This document shows positions 48,105-56,905 of a DNA stretch of 64,000 bases, in pieces. Made by a program: the position numbers and the translations under genes. Position 1 is the first letter of the stretch. Each line of letters opens with the position of its first letter. A model generated the notes under the pieces. That model ran no database searches. It saw nothing but the letters and a program-made list of their open reading frames with translations, and was not told where the DNA came from. Source of the DNA: Tritrichomonas musculus (lineage: Eukaryota > Parabasalia > Tritrichomonadida > Tritrichomonadidae); NCBI GenBank assembly GCA_039105265.1, contig JAPFFF010000049.1:62001-126000 (forward strand), read 5' to 3'.

Positions 48105-49994
48105 TTATTCATAGCCTTGTGGTACTGAATTAGGATAATATTCGACTCCATTAACGCTCCAAGTGAAGTATGTATCAGAACAAATCCAGGCTTCTGGACT
48201 GGGAGGATGCATGTTGGGATATTCTGGGTCGGGAATAAAGTATGTGTCATCATCGCCACGATACATTGGCTGACCTCTGAACGTAACGGTTATTGAAGTA
48301 CTTCCAGTATCTATTCCGTCAAATACATAGCCTGCATTGCTCCTTTCGAGTTGGAAATTTATGCCAAAAGATGTTCCGTCTGAGCGGCAATTTGTACATC
48401 TTTTTCCTGTTGCTGGGTCGTTTAATGGCTGTGTGAAAGAGTCTTCAAATTCTTGTGTGGCTTCTAAGGCTCCATCTAGTTCGTTTGCGATAAGCTGATG
48501 TTGATAAAATCTTGCAGCACAAGTATTGGCAAATTCTGTGTCTGGATATGTTCTTTTATTGACTACGAGCTGGACATTTTGATACATAATATTGTCGAAA
48601 CAAGTAATGTCAGCAGGAGATTTTGGAAACATCATTGTGATATTTGTCGCATTTCTCAATGGAATTGACTTACTGATTTCGAGACCGTTTACTTTGGCAG
48701 TTCCTTCGAATATTTCTCTTGTCAGTTCCTGAGATGGAATCAATAAAGGAGTCTGTAATTCTCTGACAAGTCCTTGATAAACATCTGGTTTGAGACCAAA
48801 ACCTGCCAAATTTGAACGACCCAATTGAATAGTTCCTCCAAGGACATCCAAAGTAATTTTCTCTGTTTTAAGATTTATATTGTCCGATTTTATTGTGGCA
48901 AGTAAGGCTCCTTTCAATTCACTTTTGATAATTTTGACAGTATCTCCTGGATCCAATGGTTTGTCTGGATTAGCTGCTGCGATTAATTCTGCAAATTCTT
49001 TTTTATTGACATCATCTCTTGAAACTCCATATTTTGTAAATTCTTCGTCAGTATATCCGAAATCAATTGTTGGATGTTCCAAAACATCGTCATCATATAC
49101 ATTTGCTCCTTTGTATCTTTGGTACTCGATATGAAGTTTTTGTGAAGGAGTTGGTTTTGCAGAATAATGAGAAACAATAACAGACGGACGGCCTATTTGT
49201 GTGAATTTTCTTGATATTGGGATGACAGCAGGCATTTCTTCAGCAATTTCTTTGTCTTCCAAAAATTGTAGAGTTTCCTTAACGATATTTGGATTGATTT
49301 GTGCCCAGACAAGAGCGCGTAAAGATGTCTTGACCTCTTCTTCTATCTCTCCACAAATTGCGTTTGGATATAACTGCCATGCCTGAAGAGCAAGTTGGTC
49401 GACAAATGGGATGGTTAATTCAATGGTAAATTTATGTGGTTGTCCATCAGCAATATCCTTTAAATCGACATAACAACCGCAAACAGATGGGGAGAATTGA
49501 CTAACATTTTCCCAAGTTGAATGAGAATATTTTGATGTTGCTTTTGCATCACGAGGTTTGATGGAGTTATAGGCGAAAGATTCTCTTTGGAGTTCGTCTT
49601 GTCGATATGCGCCTAAGAGTTTATCATTTATCCAGAAGCGACAATCTTCATAAAATTCTACAGCATTCTTGAATCCGACAAATATTTTCATCAATCCGTT
49701 TGTGTCTGCTGATACGTCAATAGGTTGGGACAATTTAATGATGAAGTCAAGGAGAATTGTAGTAAAAGACTTTTCAATTTGGGTGATTGTATGGCCGGAA
49801 TGAGATAATTTGATACGTGTTTTTGTGCCGACTGGGAGTGGGGCGTCTTTGTCTTTGAACTCTTCCATGACGAAAGAAAATGTATTGTCTCCTCCGTTTC
49901 TTTGAATGAGATTTCGTAATTTTGACTGGAAAAATGAGAGAACATCGCCTTCATCATTTCCTAAATTTTTGGTCTGTGCGTTGTAGTAGGTCAT
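48105..49994 (-). CDS. Major capsid protein, double jelly-roll (element E)
   Basis: 629 residues, a full-length frame. First half: GTKTRIKLSHSGHTITQIEK, STWENVSQFSPSVCGCYVDL, LTIPFVDQLALQAWQLYPNA, RALVWAQINP. Second half: NATNITMMFPKSPADITCF, LDGALEATQEFEDSFT, GINFQLERSNAGYVFDGIDT and a C-terminal CSDTYFTWSVNGVEYY. These match the pattern of Polinton double jelly-roll capsid proteins and the B homologue. It would form the capsid. The divergent pVI-like gene begins 70 bp away. Confidence 0.9.
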   Translation of the reverse strand: MTYYNAQTKNLGNDEGDVLSFFQSKLRNLIQRNGGDNTFSFVMEEFKDKDAPLPVGTKTRIKLSHSGHTITQIEKSFTTILLDFIIKLSQPIDVSADTNGLMKIFVGFKNAVEFYEDCRFWINDKLLGAYRQDELQRESFAYNSIKPRDAKATSKYSHSTWENVSQFSPSVCGCYVDLKDIADGQPHKFTIELTIPFVDQLALQAWQLYPNAICGEIEEEVKTSLRALVWAQINPNIVKETLQFLEDKEIAEEMPAVIPISRKFTQIGRPSVIVSHYSAKPTPSQKLHIEYQRYKGANVYDDDVLEHPTIDFGYTDEEFTKYGVSRDDVNKKEFAELIAAANPDKPLDPGDTVKIIKSELKGALLATIKSDNINLKTEKITLDVLGGTIQLGRSNLAGFGLKPDVYQGLVRELQTPLLIPSQELTREIFEGTAKVNGLEISKSIPLRNATNITMMFPKSPADITCFDNIMYQNVQLVVNKRTYPDTEFANTCAARFYQHQLIANELDGALEATQEFEDSFTQPLNDPATGKRCTNCRSDGTSFGINFQLERSNAGYVFDGIDTGSTSITVTFRGQPMYRGDDDTYFIPDPEYPNMHPPSPEAWICSDTYFTWSVNGVEYYPNSVPQGYE

Positions 49995-50064
49995 TTGATT
50001 TAATATAAAAATGACAATAAAGGAGTTGTAAAGTTTGTTATATGGACATTTTACTTAAAAGGAA

Positions 50065-50373
50065 ATGGCATTCGGAAGTTGGTTTAAAAACATCATTAAC
50101 GGAGCAAAAAACGTAATCGGAAAAGCATTACCGGTACTGAAAAAAGGTGCTGAAATTGTGTCAAAAGTCGCTCCAGTACTTGGCGGGGCGATAGGAGGAC
50201 CTGTAGGAAATGTAATCAATAAAATAGGCGATTATGCTGGAAAATTTGCTGGAGGGAATAAGTCTTTGGGAGTAAATGGCGCGGGGATAAGAAATACAAA
50301 TAATAGTTGGTCTCAGCAAATTACAGGGCCAACAACTAATCCAGGAAGATTTGATATTCCTTTGTTGAAATGA
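50065..50373 (+). CDS. pVI-like small protein (element E)
   Basis: 102 residues, nearly identical to the C copy: amphipathic start FGSWFKNIINGAKNVIGKAL, Gly-rich centre, Asn-rich linker and C-terminal FDIPLLK. It is constant in position beside MCP in B, C, D and E. Possible membrane-active minor capsid protein by analogy with adenoviral pVI. Confidence 0.65.
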   Translation: MAFGSWFKNIINGAKNVIGKALPVLKKGAEIVSKVAPVLGGAIGGPVGNVINKIGDYAGKFAGGNKSLGVNGAGIRNTNNSWSQQITGPTTNPGRFDIPLLK

Positions 50374-50414
50374 GTAAAAGAGAATGATATTAAGTGATTT
50401 TTATTGAAAAGGAA

Positions 50415-50753
50415 ATGAACGACATCAAAGTAATTGAGCCTATCTCAAAGCATACGAAAGAGTTTGATACAGTTGATGAATTCAATTTATACTATAACAA
50501 GAATAAAGAAGAGATGGATAAACTTACGACGCATAAACTCAATAAATTATATCTCATAAAAGGGTATCGAATAACTAGAATCAAGAATGTGTTGAGTCTC
50601 AAAAAAATGAAGCAAAATGCACAATATGATATTGACAACGAGCTGGATGAACTAAAAAAAGAGATACAGCAAATGAAAGAAACAATAAATAACATCATAC
50701 ATTTCTTAAATCCTCAGATGGAAATAGAAGTTTCTCCCCCCTCTGATACCTGA
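50415..50753 (+). CDS. VDEFNLxY / coiled-coil protein (element E)
   Basis: 112 residues from the ATG before NDIKVIEPISKHTKEF. The conserved globular part ends near GYRITRIKNVLSLKK; the rest is coiled coil (ELDELKKEIQQMKETINNII) with a short Pro/Ser tail. Its last 40 bp overlap the end of the convergent ATPase gene, so both strands are coding there. Confidence 0.65.
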   Translation: MNDIKVIEPISKHTKEFDTVDEFNLYYNKNKEEMDKLTTHKLNKLYLIKGYRITRIKNVLSLKKMKQNAQYDIDNELDELKKEIQQMKETINNIIHFLNPQMEIEVSPPSDT

Positions 50754-51529
50754 ACAATTAGGCAGGAATGAGAATCTGGATTGTAATTTTTTTCTTCAGA
50801 CAATTGCCTATACAAATTGTAGAACTCCTCAAAGTCCAAATTACTTGCTGATTGGGAATAAATATAGTGTAGTTGTTGCCGATTGAAGCAAGGGAAAACG
50901 AACAAAGTTGTAATCTCATTTTTGATATGTGGTTTGATGCCTTTCCATCCTTGAATCAATAAAAAGTAGGAAATATTTGTGTGTCTGCATCTTCGGAGCT
51001 GTTGAGAGAAAAACGATTCTTCGGAAGAAAATAATTTGTTGTTTGAAATATCATCAAAAAGTATCAGTGTATGGAGGAAATCTTTACTGAAATCAGTAAT
51101 ATGAAGGACCTTAAACATATCATTTTTTTGTCCATCATCTAATCGTTCCTCCAATCCTTCTCGCTTAACAAGATAGTAGAGGTTCTTTGCAGCAATTAAT
51201 TCTGTGATAAAATCGACTGCCATCTTCTCGGAAACGGTAATATATGGCATTTTGATGAGGTGTTTGAGAGATTGGAAACTCCTATCATTTTCGTCACCAT
51301 TTTTCGTGATATAGATTAGTAAGTGGTGTGTTTTTATTAATCCTATTTTGATGATTTCTTGGAGAGCGATGACAGTTTTTCCAGAATTTTGTTTCCCGAC
51401 AATTACATTTACAGAATTGTATTTGATATGAATATCATCGTGAATTGGCTCGATTAATGCACCCGATAAATTATTTGCGTTTTGTTTCAAAGTTTCTGAG
51501 ACAATAGAATTTACGACTTTTAAACTCAT
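50714..51529 (-). CDS. DNA-packaging ATPase, FtsK/HerA-A32 type (element E)
   Basis: 271 residues. Walker A NVIVGKQNSGKTVIALQEI, Walker B TLILFDDISNNKLFSSEE, then RRCRHTNISYFLLIQGWKGI. A full-length open copy. It lacks a short N-terminal segment (VGMPNLVKQ) seen in C. Expected to drive DNA packaging. It lies between the overlapping coiled-coil gene and the Ca-loop gene. Confidence 0.85.
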   Translation of the reverse strand: MSLKVVNSIVSETLKQNANNLSGALIEPIHDDIHIKYNSVNVIVGKQNSGKTVIALQEIIKIGLIKTHHLLIYITKNGDENDRSFQSLKHLIKMPYITVSEKMAVDFITELIAAKNLYYLVKREGLEERLDDGQKNDMFKVLHITDFSKDFLHTLILFDDISNNKLFSSEESFFSQQLRRCRHTNISYFLLIQGWKGIKPHIKNEITTLFVFPCFNRQQLHYIYSQSASNLDFEEFYNLYRQLSEEKNYNPDSHSCLIVQVSEGGETSISI

Positions 51530-51573
51530 TTACTTCCCAAAAGACTGCAAAAAAATGTTTAGGAGTGATATGT

Positions 51574-53661
51574 TTAATCCAAGAATACTTCATCATCTTC
51601 TGCGTCCCATTCACCATTACGTTCTTGATTATATTCTGGTGTGATACCATCATGCCATTCACCTCCTTCATCATCATTTCGATGGTCGTACTGCATGCCC
51701 TGTCTTTCTTGTCCAGTATACTGATCATGAATCAAATTTTCTCTTTCACGTTCATTGACTTCTTGAGCCGAAGCGACCATAGCATGTCCGAAATCATTAT
51801 AAATCTTATTTCTGAGTTGTGCTCTTTGTTCAGCAGTCCAATGATTTCCGTTAGTATGAAGAACATGTAATAAAAGGCTTGAAACTTCTGCATCAATCAT
51901 TCGTTTTCCTTCACTCTTCTTACACCATTTCTTGAACTCTTCTGATTCTGTTGAAGTGAAATGACGTTTTTGAGCAACTGTATTAAGTATATAGTGTTTC
52001 CATAACTTTGACGTTGCCATCATGATTAGTCTTGCCTTGAATTTAGGAGTGATATCGAGTATGTTTTGAGTCCTAAGATGGTTAATAACATCTTCAACAA
52101 CATGACTAACAACATAATCGCGGAATCTAGCAAAGGCATTCTTTCGCTTCTCCTTAACGAAACTGTACCCATCTAACTTGTAATCTCTCCATGATTCAGG
52201 CATTGTGTAGCCTGTCATTTCACCTAAATGATGTGGATTTCCGTTGAGGTCATTATTATAAGAATAATTCAATTTCTCCTTGAGATATATTGGAACAGTG
52301 ATTGATTTTCCGCCATGTTCATTCCTATATTGTTTTCGAGCCTCTGCGTCATAATCTGTATAGAAATTAAATCGTGCAGGCCAATCGGACTTTGCTGTTG
52401 TGTATCCATTAATGTATATTGGATGGTTGCTGCCATTTTTAATAATAATATCTGGAATATTATCTCCGTTGACATCTTCATCTGATACAGACCATGGGGC
52501 GCTATTAGGATTTGCTGCGTTTCTTTTATTAACAATATCTTGAGCTCCAGTAAAGGTCATTGCCTTCCTTCTTCTTTTGATATCTTTTTTATTGTCAAGA
52601 ACGATATCCCATAATGCATTCATTCCTTGTTTTGGTCCACCAACTCTACCGACTCTTTGTCGTGAATGCCTTAGTGACTCAATCGCTATTCTTTGAATTT
52701 CTTCGACATTGTTTGCTATTGCATTGATATCTACAGGATTTTGAGCAAAAGAATTGTAATAATCGACTAATTGCTGTAAATTTACTTGTTGTGCCATTTG
52801 ATTTTGAAATAAAATTGTATTATTATTGTTGTTATTTTGAGGGGAAGAAGGGTTTTGAGGTGTTGACAGCTCTGCTGACCGGGACAAAGTCCTTGAAGGC
52901 GTTTGAGGTGTTGAAGGCGTTTGAGGTGTTGAAGGAGGTCTTCTCAATTTGTTTAAGGGATTTAATTCCGGAAAAGTCTCTCCTGCTCCAAGTCTAAAGA
53001 AAAATCCAGAATACTCTTGAGGTTCCCTATGTGAAGTTTCTGGAGGACTTGATGGAGGGACAGAAGGAAGAGGAATAACGTTATTATCGCTAGAAGGAAT
53101 TTCCCTATTTGAATATACTCTATCGACAAAATGTTGAAGACTTTCAAGATTGATACGCCTAACATATCTATGATCGATGTTGTCGTTTGCGGCAAAGTTA
53201 TGAGAATTGAGTAAAGTTATAGCAGTACGAATAATATTTCTTGGAAAAGCTTTATTGTTATGCGAAGCAAGGGTTCTTCTGTCGACTCTCTCGGATAATT
53301 CATTATAAAATGGGGCAGTATTTTGAATCCAAGAACTGAATCTATAATCGCTTATATCCACTAAATCTTCACTATAAGTCAAGGGTCTATCTATAGGATG
53401 TTCTTCTTGAAACCTTTCAATGAATCTATTTATTGTATTACTATTGACGACATTTGCTTGAAGACCAAAATTGAATTCGTTTAGAACCTTCGACAAATAA
53501 TCGGCATATGTTCTATCCGACAGTAATCCTCCCTGAGCATTCGTAGTAGTGATATTGAATCCCAGTTCATTGTTGAGTCTATTACAATATCCTAATAATT
53601 TTTGCGTGTTATTGCCTTGCATTACTTGTCCAGCAGTAAGTTTTATTGACGATTTACTCAT
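51574..53661 (-). CDS. Large Ca-loop protein (element E)
   Basis: 695 residues. N-terminus helical (VMQGNNTQKLLGYCNRLNNE), a Pro/Ser/Thr-rich linker at about 205-275 (PSTPQTPSTPQTPSRTLSRS) with the in-frame double mini-hairpin, then a conserved half. That half has DEDVNGDNIPDIIIKNGSNH, IYINGYTTAKSDWPARF, basic helices (DGYSFVKEKRKNAFARF) and an acidic Gln/Asp/Glu-rich C-terminus. The D-x-N-x-D-x-x-x-D pattern looks like a calcium-binding loop. Conserved in D and, decayed, in C. Likely structural or scaffolding; not identified. Confidence 0.65.
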   Translation of the reverse strand: MSKSSIKLTAGQVMQGNNTQKLLGYCNRLNNELGFNITTTNAQGGLLSDRTYADYLSKVLNEFNFGLQANVVNSNTINRFIERFQEEHPIDRPLTYSEDLVDISDYRFSSWIQNTAPFYNELSERVDRRTLASHNNKAFPRNIIRTAITLLNSHNFAANDNIDHRYVRRINLESLQHFVDRVYSNREIPSSDNNVIPLPSVPPSSPPETSHREPQEYSGFFFRLGAGETFPELNPLNKLRRPPSTPQTPSTPQTPSRTLSRSAELSTPQNPSSPQNNNNNNTILFQNQMAQQVNLQQLVDYYNSFAQNPVDINAIANNVEEIQRIAIESLRHSRQRVGRVGGPKQGMNALWDIVLDNKKDIKRRRKAMTFTGAQDIVNKRNAANPNSAPWSVSDEDVNGDNIPDIIIKNGSNHPIYINGYTTAKSDWPARFNFYTDYDAEARKQYRNEHGGKSITVPIYLKEKLNYSYNNDLNGNPHHLGEMTGYTMPESWRDYKLDGYSFVKEKRKNAFARFRDYVVSHVVEDVINHLRTQNILDITPKFKARLIMMATSKLWKHYILNTVAQKRHFTSTESEEFKKWCKKSEGKRMIDAEVSSLLLHVLHTNGNHWTAEQRAQLRNKIYNDFGHAMVASAQEVNERERENLIHDQYTGQERQGMQYDHRNDDEGGEWHDGITPEYNQERNGEWDAEDDEVFLD
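52867..52892. repeat. Double mini-hairpin inside the 695-residue gene
   Basis: CAGC-TCT-GCTG (52,867-52,877), spacer ACCG, GGAC-AAA-GTCC (52,882-52,892). The first hairpin equals that at 13,101 apart from one loop base. The second has different but fully paired bases. It is in frame and absent from the decayed C counterpart near 31,420. Confidence 0.65.
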
Positions 53662-53688
53662 TTGATTTACAAAAAAATAACAGTCTGT

Positions 53689-54216
53689 TTATATGCCACA
53701 TTCCTTGATAAATCTACCATAATCCTTGCTTAGATCGGCACAATTAGGATGTTTCGACTTAATTCTAGTATCTATTTCTTCGATCAAAAAGCCTGCGTCA
53801 TATTGAAACATCTGATGATATTCAATCTCTTTGCCGTCCTTAGTTGTAAATTTCTTTGGTTCCCTTACAATAACTACGTCCTGTATCTTGTTTTTCCCGT
53901 TCTTTGCTGTGTCGATTGAGTAGTGGCTTCCCTTCTTGTTAAAGCATAAATATACCTTTTCGCAGTCAAATAATTCACACAATTCTTTGTATAGAAACTG
54001 TTGATTCTTATAAATTGAGACGACTAAGGGCCTGCAAACTATTCTATTGACGTTAAATTTGTCAGGAAAGAGATACTCTTTGTCGATGATGATGTAGAAT
54101 TCGTAGGATGAATCGATGGCGGGGTCCTTCTCTTTGTGGGCCTCAATATATTCCTCCAATTTATCACACAATTTATTGACAGACAAGTAAAGTGGCTTTG
54201 GGTTTGTCATTTGCAT
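53689..54216 (-). CDS. Conserved Polinton protein next to the terminus (element E)
   Basis: 175 residues. I chose the ATG at 54,216 because it follows TTTTTTATCCCCA and matches the C homologue start; the frame upstream runs into the terminal repeat. Body: PLYLSVNKLCDKLEEYIEAH, RPLVVSIYKNQQFLYKELCE, VYLCFNKKGSHYSIDTAKNG. Function unknown. Confidence 0.62.
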   Translation of the reverse strand: MQMTNPKPLYLSVNKLCDKLEEYIEAHKEKDPAIDSSYEFYIIIDKEYLFPDKFNVNRIVCRPLVVSIYKNQQFLYKELCELFDCEKVYLCFNKKGSHYSIDTAKNGKNKIQDVVIVREPKKFTTKDGKEIEYHQMFQYDAGFLIEEIDTRIKSKHPNCADLSKDYGRFIKECGI

Positions 54217-54229
54217 TGGGGATAAAAAA
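54217..54229 (-). promoter_or_regulatory. T-run start-proximal motif
   Basis: TTTTTTATCCCCA on the minus strand, directly upstream of the ATG region at 54,214-54,216. The C counterpart has TTTTAATCCCCA at the same place. Confidence 0.5.
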
Positions 54230-54584
54230 TTATTTGTTTCAGAAAAAGTTTCAAAAAAGTTGATTTCAATAATTTTAAAAATCATAAATTGTATACAAAA
54301 ATTTTTTATACCTTTTTTCATATCACATGTCATACAAAAATTTTATCAAAATTATGTTCATATCACCACTTTCCATCCATTGAAAGACCTTAATTTAGGC
54401 AATTTTTTGACACAAAAAGGTGAATGCCAAATGCCCTATAGTGATAGGGGGTTTTCTGACAACACTCTGGAGGTCAAAAAAGTGCCAAAATTGGGGTAGT
54501 TGGAGACCAAAAAAGTGCCAAAATTAGGGGTGTTTGAGGGGATTGAAGACCGGAGGTCTGAAATCACCGCAAACGTATACTACT
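54225..54584 (-). repeat. Right terminal inverted repeat of element E
   Basis: About 360 bp matching 36,877-37,236 in inverted orientation and ending GTATACTACT, then GATAC, the duplicated target. The inner edge almost touches the last gene's start motif. Confidence 0.9.
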
Positions 54585-56276
54585 GATACTAAAAATCCAA
54601 AATTTATTGCCAAACAAATTTTACCATTATTCAAAGAACGTTTTCCTTCATTATGCGAAATAAAAAGTGCTATCCAATGTTTTAATGGAAATGATTTTTC
54701 CAAGTCTGAATTAAAATATATCAAAAAATTAGCAAAGCTTGAATTTTTCCATGATGCTACCACAACAATATCGCAATTAGTTGACTATTGCCAAAATTTA
54801 AGAAACACACATAATTGGCAATTTCAAATAGAATTCGTTGATGGAATGATTGCATCTCTAATATTATTTCCTCCTTGGGCTGCGCAATTATTACAGTTTT
54901 ATCACAATCCACTAATTGTTGACGCCACTTTTACATGCGAAAATCTACGATTTATTTCAGGAGTAATAGTTGATGGAGAGTGGAATACTCAAGCAATTGG
55001 TCTCATAATTCGAGGAACAGAAGATACACAAGGTTACGCACATTTATTTAACTTTGTTTCCAAAGTTATTGGTGATGAACATATTACTATTATTGCAGAT
55101 ATGGCAAAATGCATCCAAAAGGCTGCAAAAGAAAGTTTTAATCATTATTCGTTTGTTTTTTGTTATTTTCATCTCAAACAAAACTATTTAAAAAATATTA
55201 AATTCACTCCTTCAGAAGATTTATGGTATTCTTTACAATTGTTCATGAAAGGTGAAATATCATATGAAGAATTTCAAAATAACTGGATTAAAGAAGAATC
55301 ATATGTAGATATTGAAACAAAAGGTTTTACTTATTTATGTAAATATGCACATTATTTTACACCGAAACCAATGACTCATAAGAGAGGAATAATCTCTTCG
55401 CAAAGAATAGAAAATTTAAATGGATTAATGAAAAAGCATGGAAATTCGGCTTTAGAAATGCTTAGGCAATTTGTTGCTATATCAACCTGCTGGTTTGAAA
55501 AAGGCTCTACTGTTACATATCCACATGATCGTTTTCTAACATATTATGCTGATGATATTCTGAATAAGGTTATTCAGAGTGAATTCAAAAGCACAAAATT
55601 TGATGAAATCCTACATTTTCCATTAAACGAAACAGAATGTGGGTGTGGACTTTGCCGTGATATGGGAATTCCGTGCCCATTCACAATAAGACTTTTAAGA
55701 ATCAAACAAAGCCACTCGGGAAATGATGGTACAGATCCAATGAACTCATCATTATTCAATAACGAAAGTTTGCTGAAATTAATTTCTCCCGAGTGGCTGG
55801 TTTCAACACATCAAAAAGCGTTTGAACCATTAATTGAAAGGAAAAACGACACTTTTCATGTTCTTCCTCTTGATGAAATTAAAGATGGCTTTAATTCTCA
55901 GCATTTAGATATTATTTCTGCCAAAATTAGATGGCTTTATCAAAATTCGCCAAAATACAAGGCGAATGTTGATGATTTATTGAGCAAAGCTCAAGAAGAA
56001 ATAGTTTTTCCTTTCTTCAACATTAAAAAAACCAAAAATAGTGAAAAGAAAAGACATTTAAGTTCTATAGAAATAAATCAAAAAAAGAAAACAAATGATG
56101 AAAAAAGAGATATTTTATTAAAGCATTTAGATGGAAATAAAATTACAAAAGCAAGTCTTTTAGCTCTTGCAGATCATTTAACTTGTACAAATAATGATCT
56201 TCCAAAGGTTAATAAAAGCATTAGTAAGGAAAAACTTTTAGAATGGTTTGATGCAAATTGGAAAATAATTTCACCA
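54585..56276 (+). mobile_element. MULE (Mutator-like) transposase gene, 3' part
   Basis: Continues the MULE frame from 36,876. The catalytic triad is recognisable: LIVDATFTCENLRFISGVIV (first Asp), ITIIADMAKCIQKA (second Asp), FCYFHLKQNYLKN, and IISSQRIENLNGLMKKHGN (Glu). A SWIM-like zinc motif follows (ECGCGLCRDMGIPCPFTIRL; no clear final His). Lys-rich tail, then KEKLLEWFDANWKIISPML. No stop follows: the frame passes straight into element F sequence, so the MULE 3' end and terminal repeat are missing. Interrupted by element E, otherwise open. Confidence 0.78.
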
Positions 56277-56894
56277 ATGCTAGGAGTTCTGTACATCAAT
56301 GAAGAAAAAGAAGGACTAAGACAAAGAGATGTACAAACAGATGGTTATTATAATTATTCGGAGAATCATTTTACAGAAATATTCTATTCACCAACTAATG
56401 GAGAGATACTTCAAGGCAGTAAATATAAAAACTATTATGTTGACCTATCAATAAGTTTTAGAGTCAGACCCAAAGATGATCTTTCACCATATAGACGATA
56501 TGATTTTAATGATGTATTCAATATAGGTTATGAAGATTTTAATAATAACCCATGGGATTATATGGATCCTGAAAAACCTGTCAAGGATAAAGATGGGAAT
56601 ATTATTAGATATGAAGGGAAATGGATGAGGGAAATAAAGTTTAAAAATGTTTGGGATAGACATTCGTGTTCAATATACTCTTCATTAGCTGAGCAGTCAA
56701 ATAAATATTATTTAGGCAATAGTCAAATAGACTTTTACCCAATCAAGTACTTCAAGCTAAACTCAACAGATCAAAGATTTTGGGTAGAATTCAATTCAGG
56801 GCGTCATAATAATATTCCTGTTCTGGTACCAAACAATGAATCATTTGTCATTGAAATGCAATTATTACCATTTAAGAAGATGCTTTACATTTAA
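56277..56894 (+). CDS. Beta-rich Polinton protein, 5' limit uncertain
   Basis: About 205 residues of mostly strand-forming sequence: NHFTEIFYSPTNGEILQGSK, NYYVDLSISFRVRPKDDLSP, STDQRFWVEFNSGRHNNIPV, ESFVIEMQLLP. Composition and position before the integrase suggest a structural, possibly single jelly-roll, minor capsid protein; inference only. The frame is fused upstream to MULE codons, so the original start is probably lost; an ATG at 56,277 is available. Confidence 0.4.
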   Translation: MLGVLYINEEKEGLRQRDVQTDGYYNYSENHFTEIFYSPTNGEILQGSKYKNYYVDLSISFRVRPKDDLSPYRRYDFNDVFNIGYEDFNNNPWDYMDPEKPVKDKDGNIIRYEGKWMREIKFKNVWDRHSCSIYSSLAEQSNKYYLGNSQIDFYPIKYFKLNSTDQRFWVEFNSGRHNNIPVLVPNNESFVIEMQLLPFKKMLYI

Positions 56895-56905
56895 GACTAA
56901 TTTAA

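Larger units (their letters stand above)
36877..54584. mobile_element. Polinton element E, nearly whole (17.7 kb)
   Basis: Terminal inverted repeats of about 360 bp begin AGTAGTATACG (the AG start typical of Polintons) and differ at few positions, so the element is young. GATAC flanks both ends (36,872-36,876 and 54,585-54,589), a 5-bp target duplication. Inside, in order: PolB, integrase, two small genes, fibre-like gene, small beta-rich gene, MCP, pVI-like gene, VDEFNLxY gene, ATPase, Ca-loop protein and a terminal unknown. It looks almost whole, with about three breaks. It is inserted in a MULE transposase gene. Confidence 0.92.

Noticed and set aside
53689-54216. The terminal-repeat-proximal gene as an Ulp1-like maturation protease, which Polintons often encode.
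   Set aside because: I could not find a His-(Asp/Asn)-Gln-Cys arrangement with suitable spacing in this product or in its C counterpart.
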